A program made the position numbers and the translations under genes. From Agrococcus sp. Marseille-P2731 (GTDB taxonomy: Bacteria; Actinomycetota; Actinomycetes; Actinomycetales; Microbacteriaceae), in contig NZ_FPEG01000001.1 of NCBI RefSeq assembly GCF_900117395.1, forward strand, positions 62,001 through 126,000: a DNA stretch of 64,000 nt, written 5' to 3'. Of this stretch, positions 52,772-61,951 are shown in pieces. Numbering within the stretch: position 1 is the stretch's first letter; each line of letters starts with the position of its first letter. The notes under the pieces were generated by a model. That model worked only from the letters and a program-made list of their open reading frames with translations. It had not been told where the DNA came from and did not search any database.

Positions 52772-53236
52772 TCAGCGCTCGGGCTCGGCGAGCGCCTCGA
52801 CGAGCGCCTCCTCGAGGGCGACCCACGCGAGCATCGCGCACTTCACCCGCATGGGGAACCTCGCGACGCCGGCGAAGGCGACGGCGTCGCCCAGCAGCTG
52901 CTCATCGGGCTCGATCGCACCGCGCGCGCGCAGCAGCTCGCGCAGCGCCTCGATGCGCTCGCGGACCGCCTGGACGGTCAGCCCCGGCGCCTCCTCAGCG
53001 AGCACCGACGCGGACGCCTGCGAGATCGAGCATCCCTGCCCGATCCAGCCGAGCGCATCCACGACCGGTCCCTCACCCTCGCCGCCGAGGCGCACGCGCA
53101 ACCGGATCTCGTCGCCGCAGGTGGGATTGCGCAGGAACCGCTCGGCGTCGAACGGCTCGAGCTCGCCCTCCCCAGCGCGCCGCTTCGCGTGCTCGAGGAT
53201 CAGCTCCTGGTAGAGGCCGGCGAGCGGGTCTGCCAT
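52772..53236 (-). CDS. sufU: SufU-type iron-sulfur assembly protein
   Basis: This 154-residue protein receives sulfur from SufS and supports Fe-S cluster building. The three conserved cysteines are at C40 (NPTCGD), C69 (GQGCSISQAS) and C133 (MRVKCAML), with the aspartate D42 that completes the zinc site of SufU. The ATG overlaps the sufS stop (ATGA). This SufS-SufU pair is separate from any sufBCD genes, none of which are in the window. Confidence 0.92.
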   Translation of the reverse strand: MADPLAGLYQELILEHAKRRAGEGELEPFDAERFLRNPTCGDEIRLRVRLGGEGEGPVVDALGWIGQGCSISQASASVLAEEAPGLTVQAVRERIEALRELLRARGAIEPDEQLLGDAVAFAGVARFPMRVKCAMLAWVALEEALVEALAEPER

Positions 53237-54522
53237 CACGCGGCCCCGAAGTAGGCGCGCACGCCGGCGAGCGCGTCGAGGAAGCGGTCGACCTCGTCGT
53301 CGGTCGTGTACAGGTAGGCGGATGCGCGGGTCGTCGCGGCCACACCCAGGCGGCGGTGCAGCGGCTGCGCGCAGTGGTGGCCGACGCGCGCGGCGATGCC
53401 CTGCGCGTCGAGCACCTGGCCGACGTCGTGCGCGTGCACCCCGTCGACGATGACGCTGGCGATGCCGGCGCGCTCCTGCCCGGGCGGCGGGCCGACCAGG
53501 CGCACGCCATCGATCGAGGCGGCGCCGGCCGCGAGCCGCTGCCCGAGCACGAGCTCGTGCTGCTCGATCGCGGCCATGCCCACGCCCTCGAGGTAGTCGA
53601 CCGCGGCGGCGAGGCCGACGATGGCCCCCACGGGCTGCGTGCCCGCCTCGAACTTCTGCGGTGCGGGCAGCCACTCGTGCTCGGTCATCGTGACCGTCGT
53701 GATCATCGATCCGCCGACGCGCGCGGGCGGCAGCGCTGCCCCGAGCGCCTCCGCGAGGTAGAGCACGCCGATGCCGCCGGGCCCGAGCATCTTGTGGCTC
53801 GAGAAGGCAGCCGCGTCCACCCCGAGCGCACGCAGGTCGACCGGGCGGTGCGGCACCGACTGGCAGGCGTCGAGCACGACGAGCGCGCCCACCGCGTGCG
53901 CCGCCTCCACCACCGCAGGGACATCGGCGATGAGCCCCGTCACGTTCGAGACGTGTGCGAGCGCGACGACGCGCGTGCGCTCCGTGATGAGCGCGCGCAG
54001 CGCATCCGTCGACCACACGCCGTCGTCGTCGACCTCGACCCAGCGCAGGCGCGCGCCGGTCTCGTCGGCCAGCCGCTGCCACGGCAGCAGGTTGGCGTGG
54101 TGCTCGGCCTCCGTGACGACGATCTCGTCACCCGCGAGGATGCGGAGCGCCGGGTCGACGGCGCCGGCGCGGTTCGCCGCCGCGAGCGACAGCGCCACGG
54201 TGTTGAGCGCGTCCGTCGCGTTCATCGCCCAGGAGATCTCGGTCGGGCGGGCGCCGACGAAGCGGGCGATGCGCTCGCGCGCGCTCTCGTAGTCGTCGGT
54301 CGCGAGCGCCGCGAGGGTGTGCGCGCCGCGGTGCACGGCGGCGTTGCGCTGCGTGCGGAACGCCCACTCGGCCTCGAGCACCTGCCGCGGCTGCTGGCTC
54401 GTCGCGCCCGAGTCGAGGTAGACGAGCGGCACGCCCCCGGGCTGCTCGGCGAGGATCGGGAAGTCGTCGCGCAGCAGCCGGATGCGGTCCTCGGTCAGGG
54501 CGTGCTGGGTCGCGGTCGTCAC
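53236..54522 (-). CDS. sufS: Cysteine desulfurase SufS
   Basis: This 428-residue PLP enzyme removes sulfur from cysteine for Fe-S and thio-cofactor synthesis. GATSQQP near residue 38 and EAEHHANLLPWQ near 137 bind PLP, FSSHKMLGPGGIGVLY near residue 235 contains the Schiff-base lysine, and ARVGHHCAQPLHRRLG near residue 375 has the persulfide cysteine in the short-loop SufS form. The GTG at 54522 has TACCCT six bases upstream, so the message is leaderless even though the gap happens to read GGAGGA. Confidence 0.94.
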   Translation of the reverse strand: MTTATQHALTEDRIRLLRDDFPILAEQPGGVPLVYLDSGATSQQPRQVLEAEWAFRTQRNAAVHRGAHTLAALATDDYESARERIARFVGARPTEISWAMNATDALNTVALSLAAANRAGAVDPALRILAGDEIVVTEAEHHANLLPWQRLADETGARLRWVEVDDDGVWSTDALRALITERTRVVALAHVSNVTGLIADVPAVVEAAHAVGALVVLDACQSVPHRPVDLRALGVDAAAFSSHKMLGPGGIGVLYLAEALGAALPPARVGGSMITTVTMTEHEWLPAPQKFEAGTQPVGAIVGLAAAVDYLEGVGMAAIEQHELVLGQRLAAGAASIDGVRLVGPPPGQERAGIASVIVDGVHAHDVGQVLDAQGIAARVGHHCAQPLHRRLGVAATTRASAYLYTTDDEVDRFLDALAGVRAYFGAA

Positions 54523-54534
54523 TCCTCCAGGGTA
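54523..54534 (-). promoter_or_regulatory. Leaderless promoter of sufS-sufU
   Basis: TACCCT (54534-54529) ends six bases before the GTG start at 54522. The sigma-factor gene ends 76 bases further upstream. Confidence 0.4.
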
Positions 54535-54609
54535 GTAGCCCGTGCGATCACCCCCATATGCGAGGGTGTCAGCGCGAACCGGCGACGCGTGAGCTCGACC
54601 GCGCGTCGC

Positions 54610-55896
54610 TCAGCGTCCGGCCGCGGCACGAGCCAGCAGCACAGCGCGCTCTCGGGCGTTCCCGGTGCGCGCTGCCGCGAGCGCGAAGGCCGCGCTGGCC
54701 TCCGCGTCGCGCCCGAGGCGGGCGAGCAGCTCACCGCGCACCGAGGGCAGCAGGTGGCCGACCGCCAACGACCTCTCGCCCGCCAGCGCATCCACGATCG
54801 CGAGCGCCGCAGCCGGGCCGCGCCCCTCGCCCGCCGCCATCGACACCGCGACGGCACGGTTGAGGGCCACGATCGGCGATGGCGCGATCTGCGCGAGCCC
54901 GTCGTAGGCGGCGATGATGCGCTCCCAGTCCGTCGATGCGAGGTCGGGTGCGTCGGCGTGCGTCTCGGCGATCACCGCCTGCAGCGCGTAGGGGCCGAGG
55001 CCGCGACCGAAGCCCTCGGCCCGCCGGAGCGCCGCTCTCCCCCGCCGGATGGCGCCGCGATCCCAGCGGCGGCGATCCTGGTCGGCGAGCAGCACCGGCT
55101 CGCCGCGCTCATCGACGCGGGCGGGGAAGCGCGCCGCGGTGAGCTCGAGCAGCGCCAGCAGGCCGTGCACCTCTGGCTCGTCCGGCTGCAGCGCCGCGAG
55201 GATGCGCGCGAGCCGGATCGCCTCGCGCGAGAGCTCTGGCCGCATCCAGTCGTCGCCGGCAGTCGCTGCGTGCCCCTCGGTGAAGATCAGGTAGAGCACC
55301 GCGAGCACAGCACCGATGCGCTGCTCGCGCTCGGCTCGCGGCGGCGTCTCGAAGGGCACCCGCGCGTCGGCGAGCGCCTGCTTCGCGCGCACGATGCGCT
55401 GCTGGATCGTCGCGACCGGCACGAAGAAGAGCCGCGCGATCTCGGCGGACTCGAGGCCGCCCACCACTCGCAGCGTCAGTGCCACGCGAGCCTGCGGGCT
55501 GAGCACGGGATGGCATGCGGTGAAGACGAGCCGCAGCACGTCGTCGTCGACCTCGTCCGGATCCCAGGGCACCGCATCCCCTGCAGTCGCCTGCTCGCGC
55601 TCGAGGTCCTGCCCCATCGCCTCGAGCCGCTCGGCGAACCGCTCCTGGCGCCGCCAGCCGTCGATCGCCTTGCGCTTCGCGACAGCGGTGAGCCAGGCGG
55701 CGCCGTTGCGCGGCACGCCCTGCGCGGGCCACTGGGCGAGCGCGTCGGCGAGCGCGTCCTGCGCCACGTCCTCGGCCAGCGCGAAGTCGCGGGTGAAGCG
55801 GGTGAGCGTCGCGACGATGCGAGCGGATTCGATGCGCCAGACCGCGACGACGGCGCGCCGGGCGGAGTCGGTCTGACTGCTGTCGTCGCGCGCCAC
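54610..55896 (-). CDS. ECF42-group RNA polymerase sigma factor with C-terminal extension
   Basis: This 428-residue sigma factor has region 2 (IVATLTRFTRDFALAEDVAQDALADAL, about residues 27-53), region 4 (LSPQARVALTLRVVGGLESAEIARLFFVPVATIQQRIVRAKQAL, about 130-174), and a long helical C-terminal domain with DUF6596 and TPR-like repeats that replaces an anti-sigma factor. Motifs YLIFTEGHAA near residue 205 and LNRAVAVSMAAG near 340 are typical of ECF42. Members are usually encoded near YCII (DGPF) genes. Here such a gene lies 1.7 kb away beyond the MFS gene. The start is GTG at 55896; TAGGGT at 55932-55927 may be its -10 box. Confidence 0.9.
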   Translation of the reverse strand: MARDDSSQTDSARRAVVAVWRIESARIVATLTRFTRDFALAEDVAQDALADALAQWPAQGVPRNGAAWLTAVAKRKAIDGWRRQERFAERLEAMGQDLEREQATAGDAVPWDPDEVDDDVLRLVFTACHPVLSPQARVALTLRVVGGLESAEIARLFFVPVATIQQRIVRAKQALADARVPFETPPRAEREQRIGAVLAVLYLIFTEGHAATAGDDWMRPELSREAIRLARILAALQPDEPEVHGLLALLELTAARFPARVDERGEPVLLADQDRRRWDRGAIRRGRAALRRAEGFGRGLGPYALQAVIAETHADAPDLASTDWERIIAAYDGLAQIAPSPIVALNRAVAVSMAAGEGRGPAAALAIVDALAGERSLAVGHLLPSVRGELLARLGRDAEASAAFALAAARTGNARERAVLLARAAAGR

Positions 55897-56107
55897 CTCT
55901 GCACCCCTCCCGCTCCTGCCCGATCGACCCTACGCGGCGCGTCGCGGCCGCTCGTCGCGCGTCCGGCTCGCGCGCCGAGGCAGTGTGGTGCCACCCCACT
56001 GAGATGGCATCGCGATGGCGCAGACGCCCATCGCCTCACCACGCCCACCCTGCGACGCTTGCCCACGGGCCTGGCTGCCTCGCTCGGGAGCCTGCAAGGC
56101 CGGCCCA

Positions 56108-56143
56108 GCACCGCACGCACCGCACGCACCGAACGCACCGCAC
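56108..56143 (+). repeat. Four 9-base tandem repeats in the MFS leader
   Basis: The unit GCACCGCAC stands four times in a row (56108, 56117, 56126, 56135), with one changed base in the third copy. The ribosome site GAAGGAG follows directly, and the MFS ATG is 12 bases past the last repeat. Confidence 0.75.
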
Positions 56144-56154
56144 GAAGGAGTGCC

Positions 56155-57525
56155 ATGAACATCGCCATCGCCGACGACATCGACCGCTCGGGGCTCGATT
56201 CCCGCACGCAACGACGGCGAGCGGTCATCGGCAGCTCGGTCGGCACGATCATCGAGTGGTACGACTTCACGCTCTACGGCCTCGCCTCGGCGCTCGTCTT
56301 CGCCCCGCTCTTCTTCCCCGGTGCCGGCGAGTTCGCCGGCCTGATGGGCGCCTTCGCGGGCTTCGCTGTCGGCTTCGGCGCCCGCCCGATCGGCGGTCTG
56401 ATCTTCGCCCACTACGGAGACCGCGTCGGCCGCAAGGCGACGCTGCTGGCGACGCTCCTCATGATGGGCATCGCGACGACCGTCATCGGACTGCTGCCCA
56501 CCGCCGAGTCGATCGGCATCTGGGCGCCGATCCTGCTCATCGTCCTGCGCATCTTCCAGGGCGCCGGCGCTGGTGCCGAGTTCGCCGGCGCGATGACCAT
56601 GGCGAGCGAGTCCGCGCCGGCTCGCAACCGCGCGTTCGTCGCAGGCTTCCCCGGCGCATCCGTCTACGTCGGCATGGCGCTCGCGACCACGGCGTTCGCG
56701 CTCATCAGCCTCATGCCCGTCGAGCAGTTCCAGGCTTGGGGCTGGCGCGTCCCGTTCATCGCGAGCATCGTCATCGTCGCCTTCGCCCTCTTCTTCCGCC
56801 TGCGGGTCAAGGAGACCGCGGCGTTCGAGAGCGCCGAGCGCCAGGGCGAGGTGCAGCGCGCGCCGCTCGCGCAAGCCGTGCGCTCGCACTGGCGAGTGCT
56901 GCTGGCTGGCATGGCGCTGTTCGTGTTCGCGCTCCCGTGGGTCTACGTCGTCCAGACCTTCTCGGTCTCGTACACGACCGGCACCCTCAGCGTCGACCCG
57001 ACGCATGCGCTCGTCGCGCTCATCGTCGCCGAGCTGCTGACGATCCCCGCAACCCTCGGCTTCGGGCGACTGGCCGACCGCATCGGCCGCAAGCCCGTGC
57101 TGATGGGTGCGGCGCTGTTCGGGGTCGCCTTCGCGTTCCCGATGTTCATGCTGTTCACCACCGAGCAGACGATCCTGGTCGCCATCGGCCTGATCCTCGG
57201 TCTCGCCGTGATCCAGGGGGCCACGATCGGCGTGAGCGCCGCGCTGCTGGCCGAGCTCTTCCCTACCCGCATGCGCTGGAGCGGCATCGCGATCTCGCGC
57301 GAGATCCCCGCGGCGCTCGTCGGCGGCACGGCGCCGCTGGTCGCGACCGCGCTCGTCGCGGCGACGGCCGGCACGCCGTGGCTCGTCGCCGGCTACCTCG
57401 TGGCGCTGAGCGTCATCGGCGTCGTGGGCATCGCCTGCCTGCCGGAGACCCTGCATCGCGCGAGCGTCGACGCCGACGAGGGGGCAGCGGTCGGCACCAC
57501 TGACGAGTCGACCGTCTCGGTCTGA
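56155..57525 (+). CDS. MFS transporter, metabolite:H+ symporter (MHS) type
   Basis: This 456-residue carrier has twelve predicted helices. GTIIEWYDFTLYGLASALVFAPLFFP (residues about 25-50), GARPIGGLIFAHYGDRVGRKATLL and ISREIPAALVGGTAPLVATAL are typical of the MHS group that carries citrate, shikimate, proline/betaine or 2-oxoglutarate. The ATG is at 56155 behind GAAGGAG. The gene stands between the ECF42 sigma gene and its presumed YCII target but reads the other way. The substrate is unknown. Confidence 0.9.
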   Translation: MNIAIADDIDRSGLDSRTQRRRAVIGSSVGTIIEWYDFTLYGLASALVFAPLFFPGAGEFAGLMGAFAGFAVGFGARPIGGLIFAHYGDRVGRKATLLATLLMMGIATTVIGLLPTAESIGIWAPILLIVLRIFQGAGAGAEFAGAMTMASESAPARNRAFVAGFPGASVYVGMALATTAFALISLMPVEQFQAWGWRVPFIASIVIVAFALFFRLRVKETAAFESAERQGEVQRAPLAQAVRSHWRVLLAGMALFVFALPWVYVVQTFSVSYTTGTLSVDPTHALVALIVAELLTIPATLGFGRLADRIGRKPVLMGAALFGVAFAFPMFMLFTTEQTILVAIGLILGLAVIQGATIGVSAALLAELFPTRMRWSGIAISREIPAALVGGTAPLVATALVAATAGTPWLVAGYLVALSVIGVVGIACLPETLHRASVDADEGAAVGTTDESTVSV

Positions 57526-57576
57526 CGGAGCGCCGCCCTCGCCCGCCGGCTGCAGCGCCGCGGTCTGCTCGCGCCC

Positions 57577-57614
57577 GCGGGCGCGCCGAACCTCCTCGGA
57601 GTCGGCGCACCCGC
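57577..57614. terminator. Bidirectional terminator between the MFS and YCII genes
   Basis: A 13-base stem with one mismatch (57577-57589 with 57602-57614) has a loop that itself folds (CTCC/GGAG). It lies in the 100-base gap between convergent stops at 57525 and 57626. Confidence 0.5.
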
Positions 57615-57625
57615 GGCGCCGCGCC

Positions 57626-58075
57626 TCAGCCCGCGGTACCGCCGGGGCTCTCCGCGGCCGTCTTGGCGGCCTGCTCCTCGCGCCAGCCCTCTTCCTTCTG
57701 CACCCACTCGTTGTCGGCCGGGAAGTCCTCCGGGCCTGTCACCCGACGCACCTCGAGCTTGGAGCCCGGGCCCAGCGGGCAGCGCTTCGCCCACTCCGCC
57801 GCCTCCTCCTTCGAGGCGACCTCGAGGATCCAGAAGCCGTTGAACAGCTCCTTCGTCTCGCCGTAGGGGCCGTCGGTGACGAGCGGCTGGTCGGTGCTGA
57901 AGTCGACGACGAAGCCCTCGCTCGCGTCGCTGAGGCCCTCGCCCGCGATGAGCACGCCGGCCTCCATCATCGACTCGTTGTACTTCCCCATGGCTTCGAT
58001 GACCTGCTCGAAGGGGAGCTCCTGGTAGGCCGCGACAGCCTCGTCGTTCGAGCGCATGATGAGCATGTACTGCAT
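57626..58075 (-). CDS. YCII (DGPF) family protein, probable ECF42 target
   Basis: This 149-residue protein of the YCII-related/DGPF family begins MQYMLIMRSNDEA, has DGPYGETKELFNGFWILEV (the DGPF-type motif) and CPLGPGSKLEVRRV. Such proteins have a ferredoxin-like fold and an unknown, perhaps enzymatic, role, and they are the usual genomic partner of ECF42 sigma factors. The last 25 residues are a charged tail. The ATG at 58075 has AAGGAGGA upstream and an ECF-type promoter 50-77 bases before it. Confidence 0.88.
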   Translation of the reverse strand: MQYMLIMRSNDEAVAAYQELPFEQVIEAMGKYNESMMEAGVLIAGEGLSDASEGFVVDFSTDQPLVTDGPYGETKELFNGFWILEVASKEEAAEWAKRCPLGPGSKLEVRRVTGPEDFPADNEWVQKEEGWREEQAAKTAAESPGGTAG

Positions 58076-58125
58076 GATCGTCCTCCTTGCCTGCGGGGTC
58101 GCTGCTCGACCCTCTCACTCAGGAC

Positions 58126-58152
58126 GTCGAACGGGGACCGGCCGGATCGACA
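58126..58152 (-). promoter_or_regulatory. ECF42-type promoter of the YCII gene
   Basis: On the minus strand TGTCGA (58152-58147), a 17-base spacer and CGAC (58129-58126) match the -35 and -10 motifs that I recall for ECF42 in Streptomyces (TGTCGA and CGA/TC). The start of transcription would be near 58118, about 43 bases before the ATG. Confidence 0.6.
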
Positions 58153-58218
58153 TCGCGGCAGCAATCTCTCACATCGCGACTTCGGACTCCATCGATGGCA
58201 CCGAGCCGGCGCGCCCGG

Positions 58219-58878
58219 TCAGCGCGATCTGGCGGGCCACGCACCTGCGGCGATGCGCCAGCCGGCAAGGATGGCGGCGGCAGCGGCGATGCCGGTCGGC
58301 AGCGTGCCGAACGAGGATGCCGCGGCTGAGACCACGAGCAGCGCGAGCGCCGCGGCGAACGTGACGAACGCGGCCCTGCGTGGGCGGCCGCCGGCGCGCA
58401 TCCGCAGCGCCGAGCCCGCCAGCATGCCGGCGGTCGCCGTCATGAGCGCAGCGACCATGGCCCGCTCGACCCACATCGACACGCGACTGTCGTCGTGCGC
58501 GACACCGACGGCGTCGCTCAGGATGGCGTCGCCGAGCAGCCATGCGAAGAGGATGAGCGAGGGCAGCACCGCGATCAAGGCGATGAAGCCGAAGCGCTCG
58601 GCGCGGAGCCTCGCGCGATCCCAGGTCGCGCGCACGATGAGCGCGACGGCACCGAGCGCGAGCCCGCCGAGCACCGCGCTGCTGACGCCGGCCGCCACGA
58701 GCGCGGCTCCGCCGTCGCAGGCCCAGACACCCGCCTCCAGCACGCAGCCGAAGCGCAGCCGCTCCTGCAGCCACCCCGCGGGCACGAGCGCCAGGAGCGC
58801 CGCCGCGGCGAAGCCGCCGACCAGCGTCCAGAGTGCTGCGGTGCGCGCCGCTCGCTCGCGGGAGACCTGCGGTGCCAT
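58219..58878 (-). CDS. Predicted membrane protein of unknown family
   Basis: This 219-residue protein has about five or six predicted helices with Ala/Leu-rich segments; a loop between the first two has Cys residues (FGCVLEAGVWACDGG) that could form an extracellular disulfide. No family is recognised. The ATG at 58878 is chosen because GATGAT ends six bases upstream (leaderless). An in-frame Met at 58893 is less likely. It lies downstream of guaA but is separated by 80 bases and has its own promoter. Confidence 0.65.
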   Translation of the reverse strand: MAPQVSRERAARTAALWTLVGGFAAAALLALVPAGWLQERLRFGCVLEAGVWACDGGAALVAAGVSSAVLGGLALGAVALIVRATWDRARLRAERFGFIALIAVLPSLILFAWLLGDAILSDAVGVAHDDSRVSMWVERAMVAALMTATAGMLAGSALRMRAGGRPRRAAFVTFAAALALLVVSAAASSFGTLPTGIAAAAAILAGWRIAAGAWPARSR

Positions 58879-58955
58879 GCGCCCATCATCCACCCGATCG
58901 GCTGAGCCACGATGTCGTTCGCGGCGGCCGAGGCTGCGACGCGCTCAGTGCGCTG

Positions 58956-60529
<1,574 letters not shown>

Positions 60530-60530
<1 letters not shown>

Positions 60531-61072
60531 CAGGCCTCCTGAGGCGTGGTGGCGGTGGTGGATGCGTCGGCTCGAGTCGCCGAGGAGCGCTCGGCCCGCT
60601 CGGCCTCGAGTCGGGCGACGTCGGCGACCGCGGCGCGGTGCATCGGGCGCTCGACGAAGAAGGAGAGGAAGGGCACGACGCCGCCGAGCGCCATCGCGAC
60701 CAGCCGCTTGAAGGGCCAGCGGAGCAGGCTCCAGAGACGGAAGCTCGCGAACAGGTAGACGACGTAGATCCAGCCGTGCACGATCAGGATCGTCAGCGAG
60801 ACGTTGAAGCCCTCGCCGAGCGAGACGATCTCGCAGCCCATGCCGCCGGGCACGAACATGGAGTACCACTGGCAGCCGGCCGCGGGCACGACCGCTTCGA
60901 GCGCGAGCGGGCCGCTCGCGCCGAAGGCGAAGACCTCGACGTGGGTGGGCGAGTACTTCAGCACCATCTCGGCGACGAGCAGCAGCAGGAAGATGCCCGT
61001 GATCCACGACATCACGCGGTAGAAGGAGGTGGCGGTTCGGATCTGCGGCAGCTGCTCGATGGGGCGGGGCAC
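60530..61072 (-). CDS. DUF3817 membrane protein
   Basis: This protein of about 180 residues has three or four predicted helices, the family core ([28 protein letters not shown] and [23 protein letters not shown], with the conserved HGW), and a C-terminal charged tail of 35 residues. It is annotated in actinobacteria only as DUF3817, often beside guaA. The GTG at 61072 is preferred because TAGACT ends seven bases upstream; GTG at 61078 is the other choice. Its function is unknown. It overlaps guaA (ATGA). Confidence 0.82.
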
Positions 61073-61105
61073 GGGCACCAGTCTATCGGCGCGGCTCGAC
61101 GCGCC

Positions 61106-61927
61106 TCAGACCGCTGCCGCCTCGGCGTCCTCGATCGCCTCGACCTCGCGCTCGAGCGCGTCCTTCACCAAGCGATACCAGAGGTAGAACGCGAACACCA
61201 TGAAGGCGACCCACTCGACGGCGTAGAAGACGTTGAGCCAGTTGAGCTGGGTGTCGGTCACCGGGCGCTCGTGCACGATCGGCTCGTCGCCCGGCACCGT
61301 CGCGCCACCCTCGGCGACGACGGTCGGGTCGAAGACGAGGTAGCCGCTGTAGACGAGCCCGTTCCAGTCCTGCCACTCGTTGATGAGGGCAGCCACCGAC
61401 ATCGCTTCGCGCTCGCGCTCGCGCACGTCGCCCTGCGTCGGCGCCTCCGTCGGCATGTAGCGCCCGCCGAGCTCGGCCTGACCCACGGTGGCCGCGTCGG
61501 CGCGCAGCGCCTCGACCGCTGCGTCGGCGCGCTCCTGGGTCGCGCTCCACGACAGCGCGACGGCGAGGGATGCGTCGCGCCCGTCCGGCTCCGCGACGAG
61601 CACGCGCCCGATGACCCACCAGCCGAGCCGGCCGTCCTGGTTGCGACCGGCGAGCGTGCGGTAGTCGGCCGCCACGTCGTCACCGGACACGGTCACCATG
61701 CGGCCTCCCGCATCCGACAGCATCGGCTCGCCCGGCGTCGCCACCGACCGGAGCGGCACGGCGGTCTCGGTGTCGCGCTCGTCTGCCTGCCCCTGCTCGA
61801 CCGCGCGGTCGATCTGCCACTGGCCGAGCAGGGCGAAGACGGCGGCGACGAGCAGGCAGAGCGCGAGCACGCCGATCCAGCGCGGTCGTCTCGCGACCTG
61901 CTTGAAGGTTGGCGTGGGGGTGCTCAT
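61106..61927 (-). CDS. SURF1-family cytochrome oxidase assembly protein
   Basis: This 273-residue protein has the two-helix SURF1 plan: a first helix at about residues 16-40 with LLGQWQIDRAVEQ, the extracellular middle domain (VTVSGDDVAADYRTLAGRNQDGRLGWWVIGRVL and ALSWSATQERAD), and the final helix LNWLNVFYAVEWVAFMVFAFYLWYRLVKD. It helps insert heme into cytochrome c oxidase. The ATG at 61927 lies ten bases after TAGGCT, so its leader is at most a few bases. It is upstream of DUF3817 and guaA. Confidence 0.88.
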   Translation of the reverse strand: MSTPTPTFKQVARRPRWIGVLALCLLVAAVFALLGQWQIDRAVEQGQADERDTETAVPLRSVATPGEPMLSDAGGRMVTVSGDDVAADYRTLAGRNQDGRLGWWVIGRVLVAEPDGRDASLAVALSWSATQERADAAVEALRADAATVGQAELGGRYMPTEAPTQGDVREREREAMSVAALINEWQDWNGLVYSGYLVFDPTVVAEGGATVPGDEPIVHERPVTDTQLNWLNVFYAVEWVAFMVFAFYLWYRLVKDALEREVEAIEDAEAAAV

Positions 61928-61951
61928 GGGCACCCCCAGCCTACCGTCGCC

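Noticed and set aside
52711-57525. A 1604-codon plus-strand open frame ending in the MFS transporter
   Set aside because: Only the last 456 codons (from 56155) have membrane-protein character and a ribosome site; the rest is antisense to sufU, sufS and the sigma factor.
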